Notes: a model not told the origin generated them from the letters alone. DNA of 64,000 bases from Sphingomonas cannabina (GCF_021391395.1 NZ_CP090059.1:3643001-3707000); one strand, 5' to 3'; positions 32,899-43,741 are shown, numbered from the stretch's first letter. A program made the numbers and translations.

Positions 32899-34461
32899 AT
32901 GGTTCGCTTGCTTCTCCTCTCGCTGGCCCTGTTTGCCACCGTCGCCGCGCCAGCTTCGGCACTTGATCAAGCTATTGCAGCTCCCGTCGGGGATGATCGG
33001 ATCAGAGCCCTAGAGGCCTTCTTTACCGAGCGTTCCGAGCGCGATGGGCTGAATGGCGCGATTTTGATCGCTCGTAACGGAAAGCCGATCTACCGCAAGT
33101 ATATCGGCCTTGCCGATGGGGAAGCGGGCCGGCTTGTCGATGCAGACACGGAATTCGAGCTTGCATCCATAGGCAAGCTCTTCACCGCAACCGCCGTGCT
33201 CCAACTGGTCGAGCGTCGCAAGATCGGGCTCGATGCGTCGTTCGCGAGCTATTTTCCCGACTTCCCCTACCCGGCGGTCACCGTCCGCCAGCTGCTGTCG
33301 CACAGTTCCGGCCTCTCCGACCAGGACATGGCGGGCTTCGTCGAGGCTTATGCCCCAAAGCTCGCCCCGCAGCCGTTCACGATGAGGGAGTTGATTTCGG
33401 CGATCGCTCAAGCCCAGCGGACAATGAAGCTGAAGCCCGGCGAACGCTGGTGGTATTCCAATCTCGGCTTTCAGCTGCTCGCGCTGCTCGTCGAAAAGCA
33501 GTCGGGCGAGGCACTGCCCGAATATCTCGATGCGCATGTGTTTGGGCCGGCAGGAATGCGCCACAGCTATATCAAGACTGCGCTGGTTAACCGTGCGGAC
33601 ACCCCGAACTTCGCTCAGAATTATGCCTGGCCACATCGCTGGTCGCGCGAGCGGGTTCGGCTTGAGGGCGTGCGCGGCTATTATGCTGAGACGCTCTACG
33701 GAAATGCATCGGTGATAGCCACCGCTGACGACCTGTTGCGGTTCGACACGGCGCTTCGCAAGGGTGTCCTGCTGCGGCCGGAAACGCTGGACCTGGCCTA
33801 TGCACCGCAGCGCCTCGCCGATGGCTCGCCGACCTTCGTGTGGCTCGGCATCGGCGGGATGGGAGATGCCGACAACGGACTGGGCTGGTTCCGATTTCGC
33901 GATGAGAGTTTGGGCAGGATCGTATGGCACACCGGCGGCATGCCGGGATGCCAGACGATCCTGATGCGCAATCTGGACGACGGCATCACCGTGATCCTGC
34001 TCAACAACGCAGATAGCGAGAATCTCTACAAATCGGCGCTCTCGGCCATGCGCATCCTTGCCGGACTGCCACCACTGGACGAACCGGTGTCGCTTGCCCG
34101 AATCTACGGCGCAACGCTTGTTGATCAGGGCGCGGAAGCGGCAAGGGCCAGGGTCGACCAGCTTCGCACGAACAGTACGCAATACCGATTGACTGAGAGT
34201 GACCTGAACAATCTCGGCTATGCGCTGATGGAGGACGGCAGGATGCGCAACGCGCTCGCTGCGTTCCACACTATGACCGATCTGTTTCCGAGAAGCAGCA
34301 ACGCCTTCAACAGCTACGGCGAGGGCCTAGAGAAGGCTGGCCTGCTCGAGCCGGCGCTCCAGGCATTCCGGCGCTCGCTCGAGCTGGATGCGAACAACAC
34401 CGATTCCACCGGCGCGCTCGAACGGGTCGAAGCGGCGCTCAAAGCCAGTCGCCAACGATAG
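32899..34461 (+). CDS. Beta-lactamase-fold serine hydrolase with C-terminal TPR
   Basis: 520 residues: signal peptide ending PASALD, then a class-C-like catalytic domain with SxxK in ELASIGKLFTATAVLQL, YxN in WWYSNLGFQLLALL and HTGG in IVWHTGGMPGCQ. After residue 400 come TPR-like helices (YALMEDGRMRNALAAFHTMTDLFP, GEGLEKAGLLEPALQAFRRSLELD). Such proteins are esterases or peptidases rather than true beta-lactamases. Controlled by the divergent PadR. Confidence 0.85.
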   Translation: MVRLLLLSLALFATVAAPASALDQAIAAPVGDDRIRALEAFFTERSERDGLNGAILIARNGKPIYRKYIGLADGEAGRLVDADTEFELASIGKLFTATAVLQLVERRKIGLDASFASYFPDFPYPAVTVRQLLSHSSGLSDQDMAGFVEAYAPKLAPQPFTMRELISAIAQAQRTMKLKPGERWWYSNLGFQLLALLVEKQSGEALPEYLDAHVFGPAGMRHSYIKTALVNRADTPNFAQNYAWPHRWSRERVRLEGVRGYYAETLYGNASVIATADDLLRFDTALRKGVLLRPETLDLAYAPQRLADGSPTFVWLGIGGMGDADNGLGWFRFRDESLGRIVWHTGGMPGCQTILMRNLDDGITVILLNNADSENLYKSALSAMRILAGLPPLDEPVSLARIYGATLVDQGAEAARARVDQLRTNSTQYRLTESDLNNLGYALMEDGRMRNALAAFHTMTDLFPRSSNAFNSYGEGLEKAGLLEPALQAFRRSLELDANNTDSTGALERVEAALKASRQR

Positions 34462-34603
34462 CGACAGCTTTAGGGGATCGCCACGATTGCGCTGAATGGC
34501 TGCTATTAGGGCGCATAACGGTCGGCACGACGTGTTTAGATCGAAGGTCTGCTCACAACCCCAATAGCGATCATGACGCTTTGCAGATAAGCCATCGGTT
34601 GAG

Positions 34604-34921
34604 ATGAGTGCGCAATCTAACGACAATAGGGAACTGGAACTTCGTGTCAGTGACGTCGCATACGAGGTAGCGGAGTTTGCTTGGTCCGATCTGGCCGAGC
34701 GGCTCCCCGTTGGGCGCACTTACGTAAGGCCGGAGAGTGAAGGACCATACATGGCCGTTACGTGGGATGCCGATTGGAAAGGGCGGCCGGGTGGCGCAAT
34801 TCTCATTCGGATCAATGGCTATCTTGATCGCGAGCATTCAGATCCGGTCTGGGGCACGGCCGAGATTATCGAGCGACGCCCAAGTTGGCTTACTCGGCTA
34901 TTGAACCGGTTCGGCAGCTAG
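34604..34921 (+). CDS. Hypothetical protein, 105 aa
   Basis: Acidic soluble protein with WSDLAERLPVGRTYVRPES, YMAVTWDADWKGRPGGAILIRINGYLD and a basic end SWLTRLLNRFGS. No family recognised; no signal peptide. The start at 34604 has no clear ribosome site but composition and codon use are gene-like. Confidence 0.5.
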   Translation: MSAQSNDNRELELRVSDVAYEVAEFAWSDLAERLPVGRTYVRPESEGPYMAVTWDADWKGRPGGAILIRINGYLDREHSDPVWGTAEIIERRPSWLTRLLNRFGS

Positions 34922-35152
34922 CACCCAACTTCGGTCGTAGCGGCGCAGAGTGGCGAACCAAAAGCGGCCAGACCGCTCGCGCCCCAGTTGCGGTCGGAAC
35001 CTCGCTGTGACGCGAGCCCGAAAACGGTCGTACCTTGACGATTGCAGATATACATGGCCATCTTCATCCTCGACTAAACTATTTGCCTGCCGAAGAGAGA
35101 GTACGCTGCGTCGCTATCCCGTAAATTCTGCCTCGTTCCTTCGAGACGGTGT

Positions 35153-36043
35153 ATGATAAGCCGAAGTAATTCTTTGAAGCGGTTGAGTGCGATCGGTCAT
35201 GCCATCCCACTTTGCGCCCACGAGAAGGCGCGTGATCTGCTGGCGATCGGAATAGTGGGACTGGCGGCAAGTGGTTGCACGTCGATTGAGCCGGCAGCTG
35301 CACCTGGACGGACTTGGGTATATTCGCCCTACGCGCCGGGCAGCCAGCCCAACCCGATAGCGATCGACGTTCCTGAATCCGCGTTGTCGAACGCAACCCC
35401 CTCTCGTCAAACGACGCAGCGCGTGGCTGGTGGCCCCATATTGGCCGAGCGTCGATTCGAGACCAACCTCGAATTATTCCAAATCCCTCGGCTCGTTATC
35501 GAGCACTTAGATGGAGCCGCCACGCCGAGCGCCGCCGCGCTTGCCGCCCTCATCGAAGCCGCCGGGAACACTTCCGAAGCGTCCAACCCACCGTTTCCGA
35601 GCCAAGTGGTGGTATCGACTCGGGCGTGCGGCCGCGCGGATGGCACCTTGCGCCAATGGGCGGAGACACGGTTCTGCAAACCGGGCGTGACTCGATACGT
35701 CGAACTCCGCATCGAAACCTTCGCGCGCTGGCGCACTACGACAGGAGTGTCCTGTTCCGATTGCGTAGCACGATACTTTCAGCGACTGAATTCATTGACT
35801 ATTGGCGCCGTGACGACTCGCCTCGACGCTGCCCATTACTCTCCGCTTGGTGTAGTCGAGCCGCAGATGGAGGTTGGCCCGTTCCCATCCCCGTTGGTCC
35901 ATAGCGGGTTTGTCCGTGACGCCGCGGCTCCCCTGATTGCCGTTAGCCATCGCCCGCTGGTCGACAGGTCAGGTCGTCCAGCCGACCTGCCGCCCGCCGT
36001 ATTCCAGGTACAACTCTACTTCCCCGCAAGCGCGGAATACTGA
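35153..36043 (+). CDS. Putative lipoprotein, 296 aa
   Basis: A long N-terminal region leads to LLAIGIVGLAASGC, a lipobox with Cys at about residue 42; a later start would shorten the leader. The mature part has WVYSPYAPGSQPNPIAIDVPESAL, paired cysteines (TGVSCSDCVARY) and ends in an aromatic strand (FQVQLYFPASAEY). Unknown function, probably lipid-anchored in the envelope. Confidence 0.55.
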   Translation: MISRSNSLKRLSAIGHAIPLCAHEKARDLLAIGIVGLAASGCTSIEPAAAPGRTWVYSPYAPGSQPNPIAIDVPESALSNATPSRQTTQRVAGGPILAERRFETNLELFQIPRLVIEHLDGAATPSAAALAALIEAAGNTSEASNPPFPSQVVVSTRACGRADGTLRQWAETRFCKPGVTRYVELRIETFARWRTTTGVSCSDCVARYFQRLNSLTIGAVTTRLDAAHYSPLGVVEPQMEVGPFPSPLVHSGFVRDAAAPLIAVSHRPLVDRSGRPADLPPAVFQVQLYFPASAEY

Positions 36044-36497
36044 CGCGCCAGCTGGGGGCGCTGATGCAGTTTGCACTCGCGGGTAGTCAAGCCCGCGCTG
36101 TCGCCCCCGCAGCGGCACCCGTTGGGTCAGAACTGTGCGGCAAATTCGCCGCGCTGCGCAGCAAAAGCCGCCAGTCCGCTGACCAGCCGATCTCGGCCGT
36201 TTTCGCCCAAGTTGGCACGCCGGCTAGGCTGGAAGCCGCCGTGCCGTTTTCGGACGATGGAGCTGCCAGTCGGCGAACGCTCCATTTGCGGCCGCCTGGA
36301 AGCTCGCCACCTGCATCTGCAAAGTTGCTTTTTGTCGCAGCAACGAGCTGCGGCACGGCAAACCGCCGCCAACGCTTCGTCTGGGCTTTCGGCTGAGAAA
36401 AGTCTCCGCTTACGCAGTGCCGTTAGTCGCGGGAAACTGCCCCGATCTCCCACCACCAATGAGTGAATACTGAGCGCTGATATTGACTTTGGCCGCT
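36044..36497. other. Intergenic region with a dispersed-repeat copy
   Basis: 454 bases, no supported gene. On the minus strand the word GGACTGGCGGCTTTT occurs at 36163-36177, matching the copies at 32.16 and 37.49 kb. A related word lies at 34959-34976. Short ORFs here have no protein-like features. Confidence 0.4.
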
Positions 36498-37277
36498 ATG
36501 GTGCGAAGTTTCCGCATTGAGGAGAATTGGGATGTCCAGCGGACGAATTCGAACTGCGTCTGGACGTCGCGAGCGATGACTGCGTCAGCTGTGGCTGGAG
36601 CTTCGGCGCTACTCATTCTGGTTCTCGCTTTTATAGCCCCTGAAGATCGCTTATTTGAAGCCCCGCTTCCAACCGGCGTCTCCGGGTCAAACGAAACAAA
36701 ACTTCGTGGCCTGTATGCAGAGATGCGCACCGGCAGTGCGGCCGTGAACGATGAATTGGAACAACTGGAGAATTCCTGTTCGGCTCGCGGTAAGAAGGCT
36801 GTGGTCGAAGGGCATGAACGTCAATGGTCGGGAACTCTTCAGATCTACCGGAGCGCGAAATTCATCGCCGAGTTCAGGGCAGCTCCTGCAGTAACGTCGG
36901 ATGCGGCCGCTTGCACAGCTCGCATCATCTTGCGGCGAGAGTTCAAGATCCTGTCGACCACTGCCGACAATCTCAAGAGCTTAGGGTGGAGCTTTAAAGT
37001 TCTACCGTGCAACCGTTCGCCTCTCATCAACCGGTGCACGAATGAGATGGTCGCGGGTGTCGAGGCGCGGTGCATAAATATGGGGGACGGCTTCGTTGGA
37101 TCTATCGCATGCTACTCCACACAGAAGGACTTGAGTCATGGGTTGATGGTGTCGGGCTCGAGCTATACCGATGATGGCAGCGGCCCCGACGAAGCCTGGA
37201 GCTTCAATCAGGTCATGCCAAATGCGCTGATCGATCCCGCCGTGTTCCGACCGCATGCGGCTTCTACCGGGCGTTAG
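36498..37277 (+). CDS. Hypothetical membrane-anchored protein
   Basis: 259 residues with one N-terminal membrane helix (AGASALLILVLAFIAP, about residues 35-50) and an extracytoplasmic domain containing six or more cysteines (e.g. LENSCSARGKK, KVLPCNRSPLINRCTNE, GSIACYSTQ). No known family. The start is uncertain: a later ATG at 36576 would leave a shorter cytoplasmic tail. Confidence 0.5.
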   Translation: MVRSFRIEENWDVQRTNSNCVWTSRAMTASAVAGASALLILVLAFIAPEDRLFEAPLPTGVSGSNETKLRGLYAEMRTGSAAVNDELEQLENSCSARGKKAVVEGHERQWSGTLQIYRSAKFIAEFRAAPAVTSDAAACTARIILRREFKILSTTADNLKSLGWSFKVLPCNRSPLINRCTNEMVAGVEARCINMGDGFVGSIACYSTQKDLSHGLMVSGSSYTDDGSGPDEAWSFNQVMPNALIDPAVFRPHAASTGR

Positions 37278-37302
37278 CTGCCATCGCTGCAGGTCTTATT
37301 TG

Positions 37303-37339
37303 GACCGGCAGCTATCGCGCGTACCCAAAGCTGCCGGTC
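37303..37339. repeat. Hairpin copy of a dispersed intergenic repeat
   Basis: GACCGGCAGCT (37303-37313) and AGCTGCCGGTC (37329-37339) are exact reverse complements. The minus strand reads CGCGATAGCTGCCGGTC, sharing GCGATAGCTGCCG with the copies at 32186-32198 and 37519-37531. Another copy, ACTGGCGGCTTTT, is at 37493-37505. The gap 37278-37572 has no gene. Confidence 0.5.
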
Positions 37340-37572
37340 GGCTAACCACCAGATAGCCGCCATGCGATCGATATCTGAGCGAATGGCAGCTTCTAGGATC
37401 GCCGGCTGGTAGGCCGAATGACCGAAATGAGGGCGCATTCCCGGCCGGCAACTTACGTCAAAAACGGCGAGCTGCTCGTGGGTCGGAAGCGGACTGGCGG
37501 CTTTTCGGGCAAGCAGGTGCGATAGCTGCCGTTCGCCAGATGTTTCGGCAGGATCGCGTCTCGTCCTGATCG

Positions 37573-38562
37573 TTATGGTTCTACTTCTACGGTCTGGCGC
37601 GTTACCTTCTCTATGGCGCCATCGCGGTTGTAACGCAGCGGCGCATAGGTGATGGACCGGCGGTGGCTGCCGCCGCCGGGAAGCAGATTGTCATGGTAGA
37701 ACAGCCATGACTTTCCTGCATGCTCCAGTACCGCCTGATGGTTCGTCGAAATCGGCAGATAGCCCAGAATCACGCCGCGATACTGGTAAGGGCCGAGCGG
37801 CGTCGTCGCCGTGGCATAGACGATCTGGCCGGGCCAGCCGGTCGAGAAACTGAAATAATAGAGTCCGCCGCGTTTGTGCAGAAACGGCGCCTCGCCATAC
37901 ATTTTCTTGGGATCGTCACGGGGAAAGCCATTGATCGTCAGGTTCCTGATCGGCCCGTCGAGCGTGACCATATCGGACTTCAGCTTGACGATCTTCGGCA
38001 CGCGCGTGCCGAACAGCAAATAGGCTTGGCCGTCCTTGTCGAGAAAAACCGCAGGATCGATGGGTTCATCGCCCACATTCGGATCGCGTGCCTTGTCGAT
38101 CAGCGCATCGGTTCGAGCATCGCGGAACGGACCTTCGGGCTGGTTCCCAACGGCGACGCCGATCTTGTCGCCGCCGATCGGCGCGTAGAAAAAGTACTTG
38201 CCATGGCGGAAAGCGACTTCAGGTGCCCAGGCCTTCGCTTCGGGCTTCGCCCATTTGAACACCGTGACGTCGAGTGGCGCTCCCTTATCGACCCAGGTTT
38301 TCATGTCTTTGGAAGTGTACAGTCGCCATGCTGTGGAATCCCAATACTTACCGGAGTTCGAAGCGTCGTCGGTCGCGTAAACGTAGAACTGCCCGGCAAA
38401 GAAGTGCGGCGAGGGATCCGCGCTGAAGCGAGAGGTGATCGGCGTTTGCGCTGCAGCCGCCAAGGGTATGAGGAGCATCGCGGCGCACACGAAAGCCTTC
38501 ACAATCTTCACCTGCAAATGTCTGACTAATGCTGTCAGATCAGGTTGGCTGCAAGTCGTCAA
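37573..38562 (-). CDS. Glycoside hydrolase family 43-like protein
   Basis: 329 residues with a signal peptide (AFVCAAMLLIPLAAAAQ). FSADPSPHFFAGQFYVYATDD gives the first-blade Asp (base), EPIDPAVFLDKDGQAYLLFGT the second Asp, and KMYGEAPFLHKRGGLYYFSFS the acid Glu; the five-bladed propeller order is GH43. Members cleave arabino- or xylo-oligosaccharides. A GTG closer to the signal peptide (VKIVKAF) may be the start. No other sugar genes are adjacent. Confidence 0.82.
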   Translation of the reverse strand: MTTCSQPDLTALVRHLQVKIVKAFVCAAMLLIPLAAAAQTPITSRFSADPSPHFFAGQFYVYATDDASNSGKYWDSTAWRLYTSKDMKTWVDKGAPLDVTVFKWAKPEAKAWAPEVAFRHGKYFFYAPIGGDKIGVAVGNQPEGPFRDARTDALIDKARDPNVGDEPIDPAVFLDKDGQAYLLFGTRVPKIVKLKSDMVTLDGPIRNLTINGFPRDDPKKMYGEAPFLHKRGGLYYFSFSTGWPGQIVYATATTPLGPYQYRGVILGYLPISTNHQAVLEHAGKSWLFYHDNLLPGGGSHRRSITYAPLRYNRDGAIEKVTRQTVEVEP

Positions 38563-38699
38563 GCGCGCGGGGAACGATGCCCGTCGATGCCAATTTTGCG
38601 GTTAGCTCCGTGGTTATGTCCAAGGCATCCTCCGCGATCGCCGACAGAGGACGGACCATGGGCAACCGCGCCGATAAACATCCCTGACAGAAGGCCGCG

Positions 38700-38828
38700 C
38701 AGATCGACGCATACATGATGCTTCCACCGGCCGAGGTGGCTGAGGCTATCCTGTTCGCGGCGACCCGCGGTCCTGGCGTGGACGTGGTCACGTTGCGGAA
38801 CGAACCGCTGGTGCAGAAGATTTGCTAG
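38700..38828 (+). pseudogene. C-terminal remnant of a short-chain dehydrogenase
   Basis: 42 codons ending at TAG: AYMMLPPAEVAEAILFAAT then RGPGVDVVTLRNEPLVQKIC, the typical tail of SDR-family oxidoreductases. No Rossmann N-terminus is found upstream (only GH43 promoter DNA), so this is a 5'-truncated relic. Confidence 0.6.
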
Positions 38829-38959
38829 GTCAGCCGTCCGACAGCTGGCCTCTTGTACTGTATCGGCATTTTGCCCGAAGTGCCTCTAACAACTGTTAAA
38901 GAACCAAGGCTTGCGATCCTCTAAAGCTCATTCCGGACAGGACGACGCTGAGGCGTATC

Positions 38960-39121
38960 ATGAGCGATCGAGAGTATTTGAGGAAGCGCGCCGAGGTTGA
39001 AAGGGCTGCTGCGATGGCAGCCAAGGACCCCGCTAGCTGTCGCATTCATATGACGATGGCCAGGGTGTACGACTGGCGCGCAAGCATCGAGCCGCCCGTC
39101 GAACCGACGAAGCGCCGATGA
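38960..39121 (+). CDS. Small hypothetical protein, 53 aa
   Basis: MSDREYLRKRAEVERAAAMAAKD, then ASCRIHMTMARVYDWRAS and a proline-rich end. A charged two-helix protein like small ORFs seen near regulators in sphingomonads. Role unknown. Confidence 0.5.
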   Translation: MSDREYLRKRAEVERAAAMAAKDPASCRIHMTMARVYDWRASIEPPVEPTKRR

Positions 39122-39193
39122 TGGTGGATCCAGGGCGAGCGACCCTCAACGGCACCCGCCGCCGCAACAGGCCGACGCGCTGTGCCGGCGACG

Positions 39194-40015
39194 TTACCCG
39201 GGTCTGCTGACAGCGTGCTCCTGTGAATGACGCAAAGCGGCTCTCAACATATCACGGCTCCGGGCGGGCTGGATGGACGACGACGTAGCGGACGCGAGAT
39301 GCAGATAGCCGGACCTGAAATCGCCGGCGACCTTGAGACCCTCCCAATCGGCGACCAGTAGTTGTCGGCCTGAGGTCCGCAACAGGCGTTCGGCGCGGAG
39401 CTTCTGCAGCGTCCGGTTGACGTGCACCGAAGTGAGCCCGGTTGTTTCGCCGAGCTGTTCCTGTGTCAGCGGCCAATGATATTGGCCACTGTCGCAGATC
39501 CCCGCATCCTCCTGGCGAAGCGCCAGCTCGCAGATCAAGTGGGCGATGCGCTGACGAGCGTTGTGTTGACCGATATTGAGCAGCCATTCGCGTAGGATCG
39601 ATGCATCGACCATCGTGTCCGCCCACATCGCCTTGGCGATGCTCGGCGATGCCAACGCCAGGGTGAGGATCTCGTGGGCAGGGATGAGCGCCACGCTGAC
39701 GTCCGTCAGCGCCTGGATATTATCGTCGGCTACGTCGAGCATCACGTTGGGCAGGTCGACCAGATCGCCCCTCAGGTGAATAGACAGGATCTGCCTCGCA
39801 CCCTCGCCGGTGCATTTGTGCCGGTAGACGAAGCCGGACAGGAGTACGCGACAGTGCGTCGCCTTGTCGCCTTCGCGCACGAGGAAGCTGCCGCGCTCGA
39901 GTCGGGCGATCCGGTGCGGAAGCGCGAGGAGCGTGTCGATATCACTCGGTCCGAGCGGGTACCGGCGCGCGAGCTTTGCGACCATCGAATGGAGAAGGGG
40001 GGAATCTGGGCTCAT
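39194..40015 (-). CDS. Crp/Fnr-family transcription regulator
   Basis: 273 residues from the ATG at 40015, with GGAGG six bases upstream. Cyclic-nucleotide-binding-like barrel (IARLERGSFLVREGDKATHCRVLLSGFVYRHK) and C-terminal HTH (LTQEQLGETTGLTSVHVNRTLQKLRAERLL). It lacks the Fnr cysteine cluster. Similar proteins answer to redox or nutrient cues. The target is unknown. Confidence 0.85.
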   Translation of the reverse strand: MSPDSPLLHSMVAKLARRYPLGPSDIDTLLALPHRIARLERGSFLVREGDKATHCRVLLSGFVYRHKCTGEGARQILSIHLRGDLVDLPNVMLDVADDNIQALTDVSVALIPAHEILTLALASPSIAKAMWADTMVDASILREWLLNIGQHNARQRIAHLICELALRQEDAGICDSGQYHWPLTQEQLGETTGLTSVHVNRTLQKLRAERLLRTSGRQLLVADWEGLKVAGDFRSGYLHLASATSSSIQPARSRDMLRAALRHSQEHAVSRPG

Positions 40016-40149
40016 GGAATCCTCCGCGTCGGGGCGAAGGAAACGAACCTCCAGCCGCCGACGCCCGGAATTCCCGATCGGCGATGGTAGCTTAACTAAG
40101 GTTGCGATGTTTGGTTCCAACCTGGATCGGTCTGTGAGTTCCTAATCGG

Positions 40150-40745
40150 GCGGAGCATCGCCTGCTACAATCGCTTCGTGCGATGGCGGAAGGCAGGCGT
40201 GTGGGATAGGCCGATGGACGCCATCACCGCCGCGCACGACGGCGACATCCAGATGATCGACAGCACCTCCGTTCGCGCTCACCAGCTGGCAGCGACGGCA
40301 AAAAAGGGGTGCCGATCACTGTCTCGGTCGATCACGCGACGGGCTCACAACAAAGATCCACGTTGTCGTCGACGCGGAAGGCCTCCCGATCCAGCTCGGC
40401 CTGACCGCCGGACAGACGCACGACGGGCAGATCGCCGACACACTGCTCGACTACCTTAAACCGCGTACCATCGTGCTGGCGACGAGGCTTACGATGCCGA
40501 CCGCATCCGCAAGCTGATCCAGGACCAGGGCGCCACGCCCAACATCCCGCCCAAGAGCAACCGGAAGTGGAAGCCCTGCTTCAGCAAACGGCTCTACCGC
40601 GAGCGCAACCCGATCGAGCGGTTCTTCTCCAAGCTGAAGCACTCCCGCCGCGTCACCACCCGCTACGACAAGCTCACCGCCAACTTTCTCGCCCTGGTCC
40701 AGCTCGCCTCAATGCGCCTGTGGCTGCGAGCTTATGAGGTCTACG
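40150..40745 (+). mobile_element. Degenerate IS5-family transposase
   Basis: Pieces of one transposase in different frames: CYNRFVRWRKAGVWDRPMDAI and QMIDSTSVRAHQL, then (after a shift near 40305) TKIHVVVDAEGLPIQLGLTAG and THDGQIADTLLDYLKPRTIV, then (after a shift near 40477) YDADRIRKLIQDQGATPNIP and RERNPIERFFSKLKH. The first third of the gene and the left end are missing; no terminal repeats or target duplication were found. The 3' end abuts the histidine kinase gene. Confidence 0.8.
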
Positions 40746-40747
40746 GC

Positions 40748-43741
40748 CTAGACTTCTCGTTCGGCACACGCGACCCTTAGCTCTTTGAGCGTCTGGTCGA
40801 GCACGCCTGCCTTGTAGGGCTTTGCGATCACGCGAACGCAGCGATCGTCGCCGAACTGCTCTTTCAATTCGTCCGCGCGCTGCTGCGAAGCGATCACGAT
40901 CGGCAGGTCGGCATGAAGCGCGCGCAGTTCGCGAAGCAGGCCGTCAACGCTTCGATCGGGAAGCGCATCGTCCAGCACGACCGCATCGTAGCGCCCCTGC
41001 GCCGCCCGCACCTTGCCGAGCGCCTCGCTGCCCGTGCCCGCCTCTTCCACACGGAACCCGCTTCCGGCCAATGCTTCCGCCGTCAGCGAGCGCACGGTGG
41101 GCTCGGCCTCGACGATCAGCACGCTGCCGATGCCGGCGCCGGCATCGATCATGTCCCGCACCTTCTGGGCGAGCACCTCGAAGGTGAACGGCTTGATGAC
41201 CACCTCGACTCCGGGGTCCAACCGCCCGCCGTGGACGATCGCGTTGCGCGTATAACCCGAAGTATAGAGGACGCGCAGGCCCGACCGGAGCTCGCGCGCC
41301 TTCTCGGCAAGCTCGCTTCCGCTCATGCCGGGCATCACCACGTCGGTGAACAGAAGATCGACCCAGTCGTCCTGGCGCCCCAGCAGTCGGAGCGCGGACG
41401 CGCCATCATGCGCCTCGAGCACGCGATAGCCGAGCTCACGCAGACACTCGACGGTATAGGTACGGACGTCATCGTCGTCCTCCACGACCAGCACCGTCTC
41501 CTGGCGGGGGCTCCCCTCGAATCCGGACCCCACGCGCATCTGCTCCTCGTCTTCGGCCGGATCGGTGAGCAGGCGCGGCAGATAGATCTTGACGGTCGTC
41601 CCCTCGCCTTCCTCCGAGTAGATTTTGACGTGCCCTCCCGATTGCTTGACGAAGCCGTAGATCATCGAGAGCCCGAGGCCGGTGCCTTTCCCGACCTCCT
41701 TCGTCGTGAAGAACGGTTCGAACGCACGCTCGATCACATGGCGCGGCATGCCGGTGCCGGTGTCGGTGACAGCGATCATGACATAGGCGCCGGGAGGCAC
41801 TTCGGCCTGCATGGCTGCATAGCCTTCGTCGAGCCGCACATTGGCGGTCTCGATGGTGAGCTCGCCCCCTTCGGGCATGGCGTCGCGCGCGTTGAGCGCG
41901 AGGTTGAGTATCGCGCTCTCGAGCTGGTTGGGATCGGCTTCGACCCGCCACAGTCCGGGGGAGGTCACGATCTCGAGCCGGACGAGCTCGCCCAAGGACC
42001 TCTGGAGCAGATCGGACATGCCGGTGACGAGCTTATCCGGGTCGATCGGCTTGGGGGCAAGCGGCTGGCGGCGCGAAAAGGCGAGCAGGCGCTGCGTCAG
42101 CGATGACGCTCGCTCCGCGCCCTTCATGGCATTGTCGAGCGAGCGGTGCACGCGCACGTCGCCAATGTCGGCAGCGTCGAGCGCCCGCTTCGCCATGCCG
42201 ATATTACCGGTGACCACCGTCAGCAGATTGTTAAAGTCGTGCGCGATCCCGCCGGTCAGCTGGCCGACCGCCTCCATCTTCTGCGCCTGGCGTAGCGCCT
42301 CCTCGGCCTGGCCGCGACGTGCGACCTCTTCCGCTACCCTCTCCTCGAGCCGGTCGTTGAGATCGCGCAATCGCTCCTCGGTACGCTTGCGCGCCGTCAT
42401 GTCGATGGCGGTGCCGATGAACCGCACTGCCCGCCCATCCTCGAAGATCGCACGGCCGGTCGCGGCCAGCCAGCGCTCGACGCCGTCTTCCCGACCGACG
42501 GTGCGATACTCGATGTCGTAGTCGCCCGAGCCGTCCGGGCTGAGCGCAGCCTGGACCGCCGCATGGGCCCGCTCGCGATCCTCTGGGTGGAGCCCGGCGA
42601 GGAAGCTCCCCTCGTAGCTGACCTCGGCGTCGGGCGGCAGACCGAACAGCGCCTTGCATTTCGCGTCCCAACGCAGCTTCCCGCTGACCGGATCGAAGTC
42701 CCAGGTGCCGATGTCCGCTGCCTCGTTCGCGAGGCGCAGCCGGTCCTCGCTGGTGGCCAGGTCGGCCTCGGCCGTACGTCGCTGGGTCAGCTCGAGCTGG
42801 AGCGCCTGGAACAGCCGGACATTGTCAATCGCGACCGCTGCCTCGGCCGCGAGGCCGGCGAGGCCGCGCTCGGATTCGGGCGTGAAGACCCCGACGTCGC
42901 CGTGACCGAAGAACAGCCCGCCGATCACCTCCCCGGTCCGCGACACTACCGGCACGGCGAGATAGCTGCGCACCGGCAAATGTCCCTCGGGCATGCCCTT
43001 GCGCGGCGCGTTCTTTCCGTAGCGCGGATCCTTGGTGATGTCGTCGGAGCGGACGACGCCTTCGCCATTGAACGTGGGGGCGAACACGGGAGTGTTGCGC
43101 GGCATGGGGAATTGCGAGAAGGCCTCGGCGGGCGCGCCCGACAGCGTGTAGAGCATGTAGCTCTCGCCGGCATCGTTCAGCACATTGTAGAAGAACGCTC
43201 CGAACGCGGCGCCGGTGAGCTCGACTCCGGCGTCGGTGACGATCTGGACGAGCTCGTGGAGATCGGTCTCCGCGGCGAGCGCCGATCCCGCGCGATTGAG
43301 GATCTCCAGCGCGCGACGCTCCTCGATCAGGGCTTCCTCCGCCTGACGCTGGCTGGACCGATCGCGCAGCACCTTGGTGAAACCGACGACTTCGCCACCG
43401 ATGTCGCGGATGGGTGTCATCTCGCCGGTTGCCCAGAAGCGTGTGCCGTCCTTGCGGACGCGCCAGCCCTCCGCACCACCGCCACGGCCGATAGCAAGTG
43501 CGTCCCGCATCTCGCGATCGAGCGCTTCCGCGCCAATGTCGTCCGGAAACAGCCGCTCGAGCGTGCGGCCGAGCATCTCGTCCTCGCGCCAGCCGATGAT
43601 CCGCTGCGCGCCCTTGCTCCAGCTGGTGACCTTGCCGTCCACATCAGTTGTGATGATCGCCGTGTCGACCGCGCTGTCGACGATCTGGCGCCATTCGTCC
43701 GCGGTGATCGGATGATGCCCGTCGCGCCCGCTTCCGGCCAT
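40748..43741 (-). CDS. Hybrid sensor histidine kinase, PAS-GAF-PAS-HK-REC-REC
   Basis: 997 residues from the ATG at 43741 (AGAAGGGG upstream). No membrane segment. PAS (about 15-140), GAF (about 160-330), PAS/PAC (about 345-470), HisKA with [14 protein letters not shown], HATPase with [12 protein letters not shown] and [14 protein letters not shown], receiver 1 with [12 protein letters not shown], receiver 2 with [14 protein letters not shown]. Likely phosphorelay through a separate Hpt protein not seen here. Confidence 0.9.
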   Translation of the reverse strand: MAGSGRDGHHPITADEWRQIVDSAVDTAIITTDVDGKVTSWSKGAQRIIGWREDEMLGRTLERLFPDDIGAEALDREMRDALAIGRGGGAEGWRVRKDGTRFWATGEMTPIRDIGGEVVGFTKVLRDRSSQRQAEEALIEERRALEILNRAGSALAAETDLHELVQIVTDAGVELTGAAFGAFFYNVLNDAGESYMLYTLSGAPAEAFSQFPMPRNTPVFAPTFNGEGVVRSDDITKDPRYGKNAPRKGMPEGHLPVRSYLAVPVVSRTGEVIGGLFFGHGDVGVFTPESERGLAGLAAEAAVAIDNVRLFQALQLELTQRRTAEADLATSEDRLRLANEAADIGTWDFDPVSGKLRWDAKCKALFGLPPDAEVSYEGSFLAGLHPEDRERAHAAVQAALSPDGSGDYDIEYRTVGREDGVERWLAATGRAIFEDGRAVRFIGTAIDMTARKRTEERLRDLNDRLEERVAEEVARRGQAEEALRQAQKMEAVGQLTGGIAHDFNNLLTVVTGNIGMAKRALDAADIGDVRVHRSLDNAMKGAERASSLTQRLLAFSRRQPLAPKPIDPDKLVTGMSDLLQRSLGELVRLEIVTSPGLWRVEADPNQLESAILNLALNARDAMPEGGELTIETANVRLDEGYAAMQAEVPPGAYVMIAVTDTGTGMPRHVIERAFEPFFTTKEVGKGTGLGLSMIYGFVKQSGGHVKIYSEEGEGTTVKIYLPRLLTDPAEDEEQMRVGSGFEGSPRQETVLVVEDDDDVRTYTVECLRELGYRVLEAHDGASALRLLGRQDDWVDLLFTDVVMPGMSGSELAEKARELRSGLRVLYTSGYTRNAIVHGGRLDPGVEVVIKPFTFEVLAQKVRDMIDAGAGIGSVLIVEAEPTVRSLTAEALAGSGFRVEEAGTGSEALGKVRAAQGRYDAVVLDDALPDRSVDGLLRELRALHADLPIVIASQQRADELKEQFGDDRCVRVIAKPYKAGVLDQTLKELRVACAEREV

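Noticed and set aside
38540..38791. 83-codon minus-strand frame upstream of GH43
   Set aside because: The opposite strand encodes a recognisable SDR tail; this frame is its complement.
40100..40780. Intact insertion sequence
   Set aside because: The transposase lacks its N-terminal third, has two shifts, and no terminal repeats or target duplication are visible.
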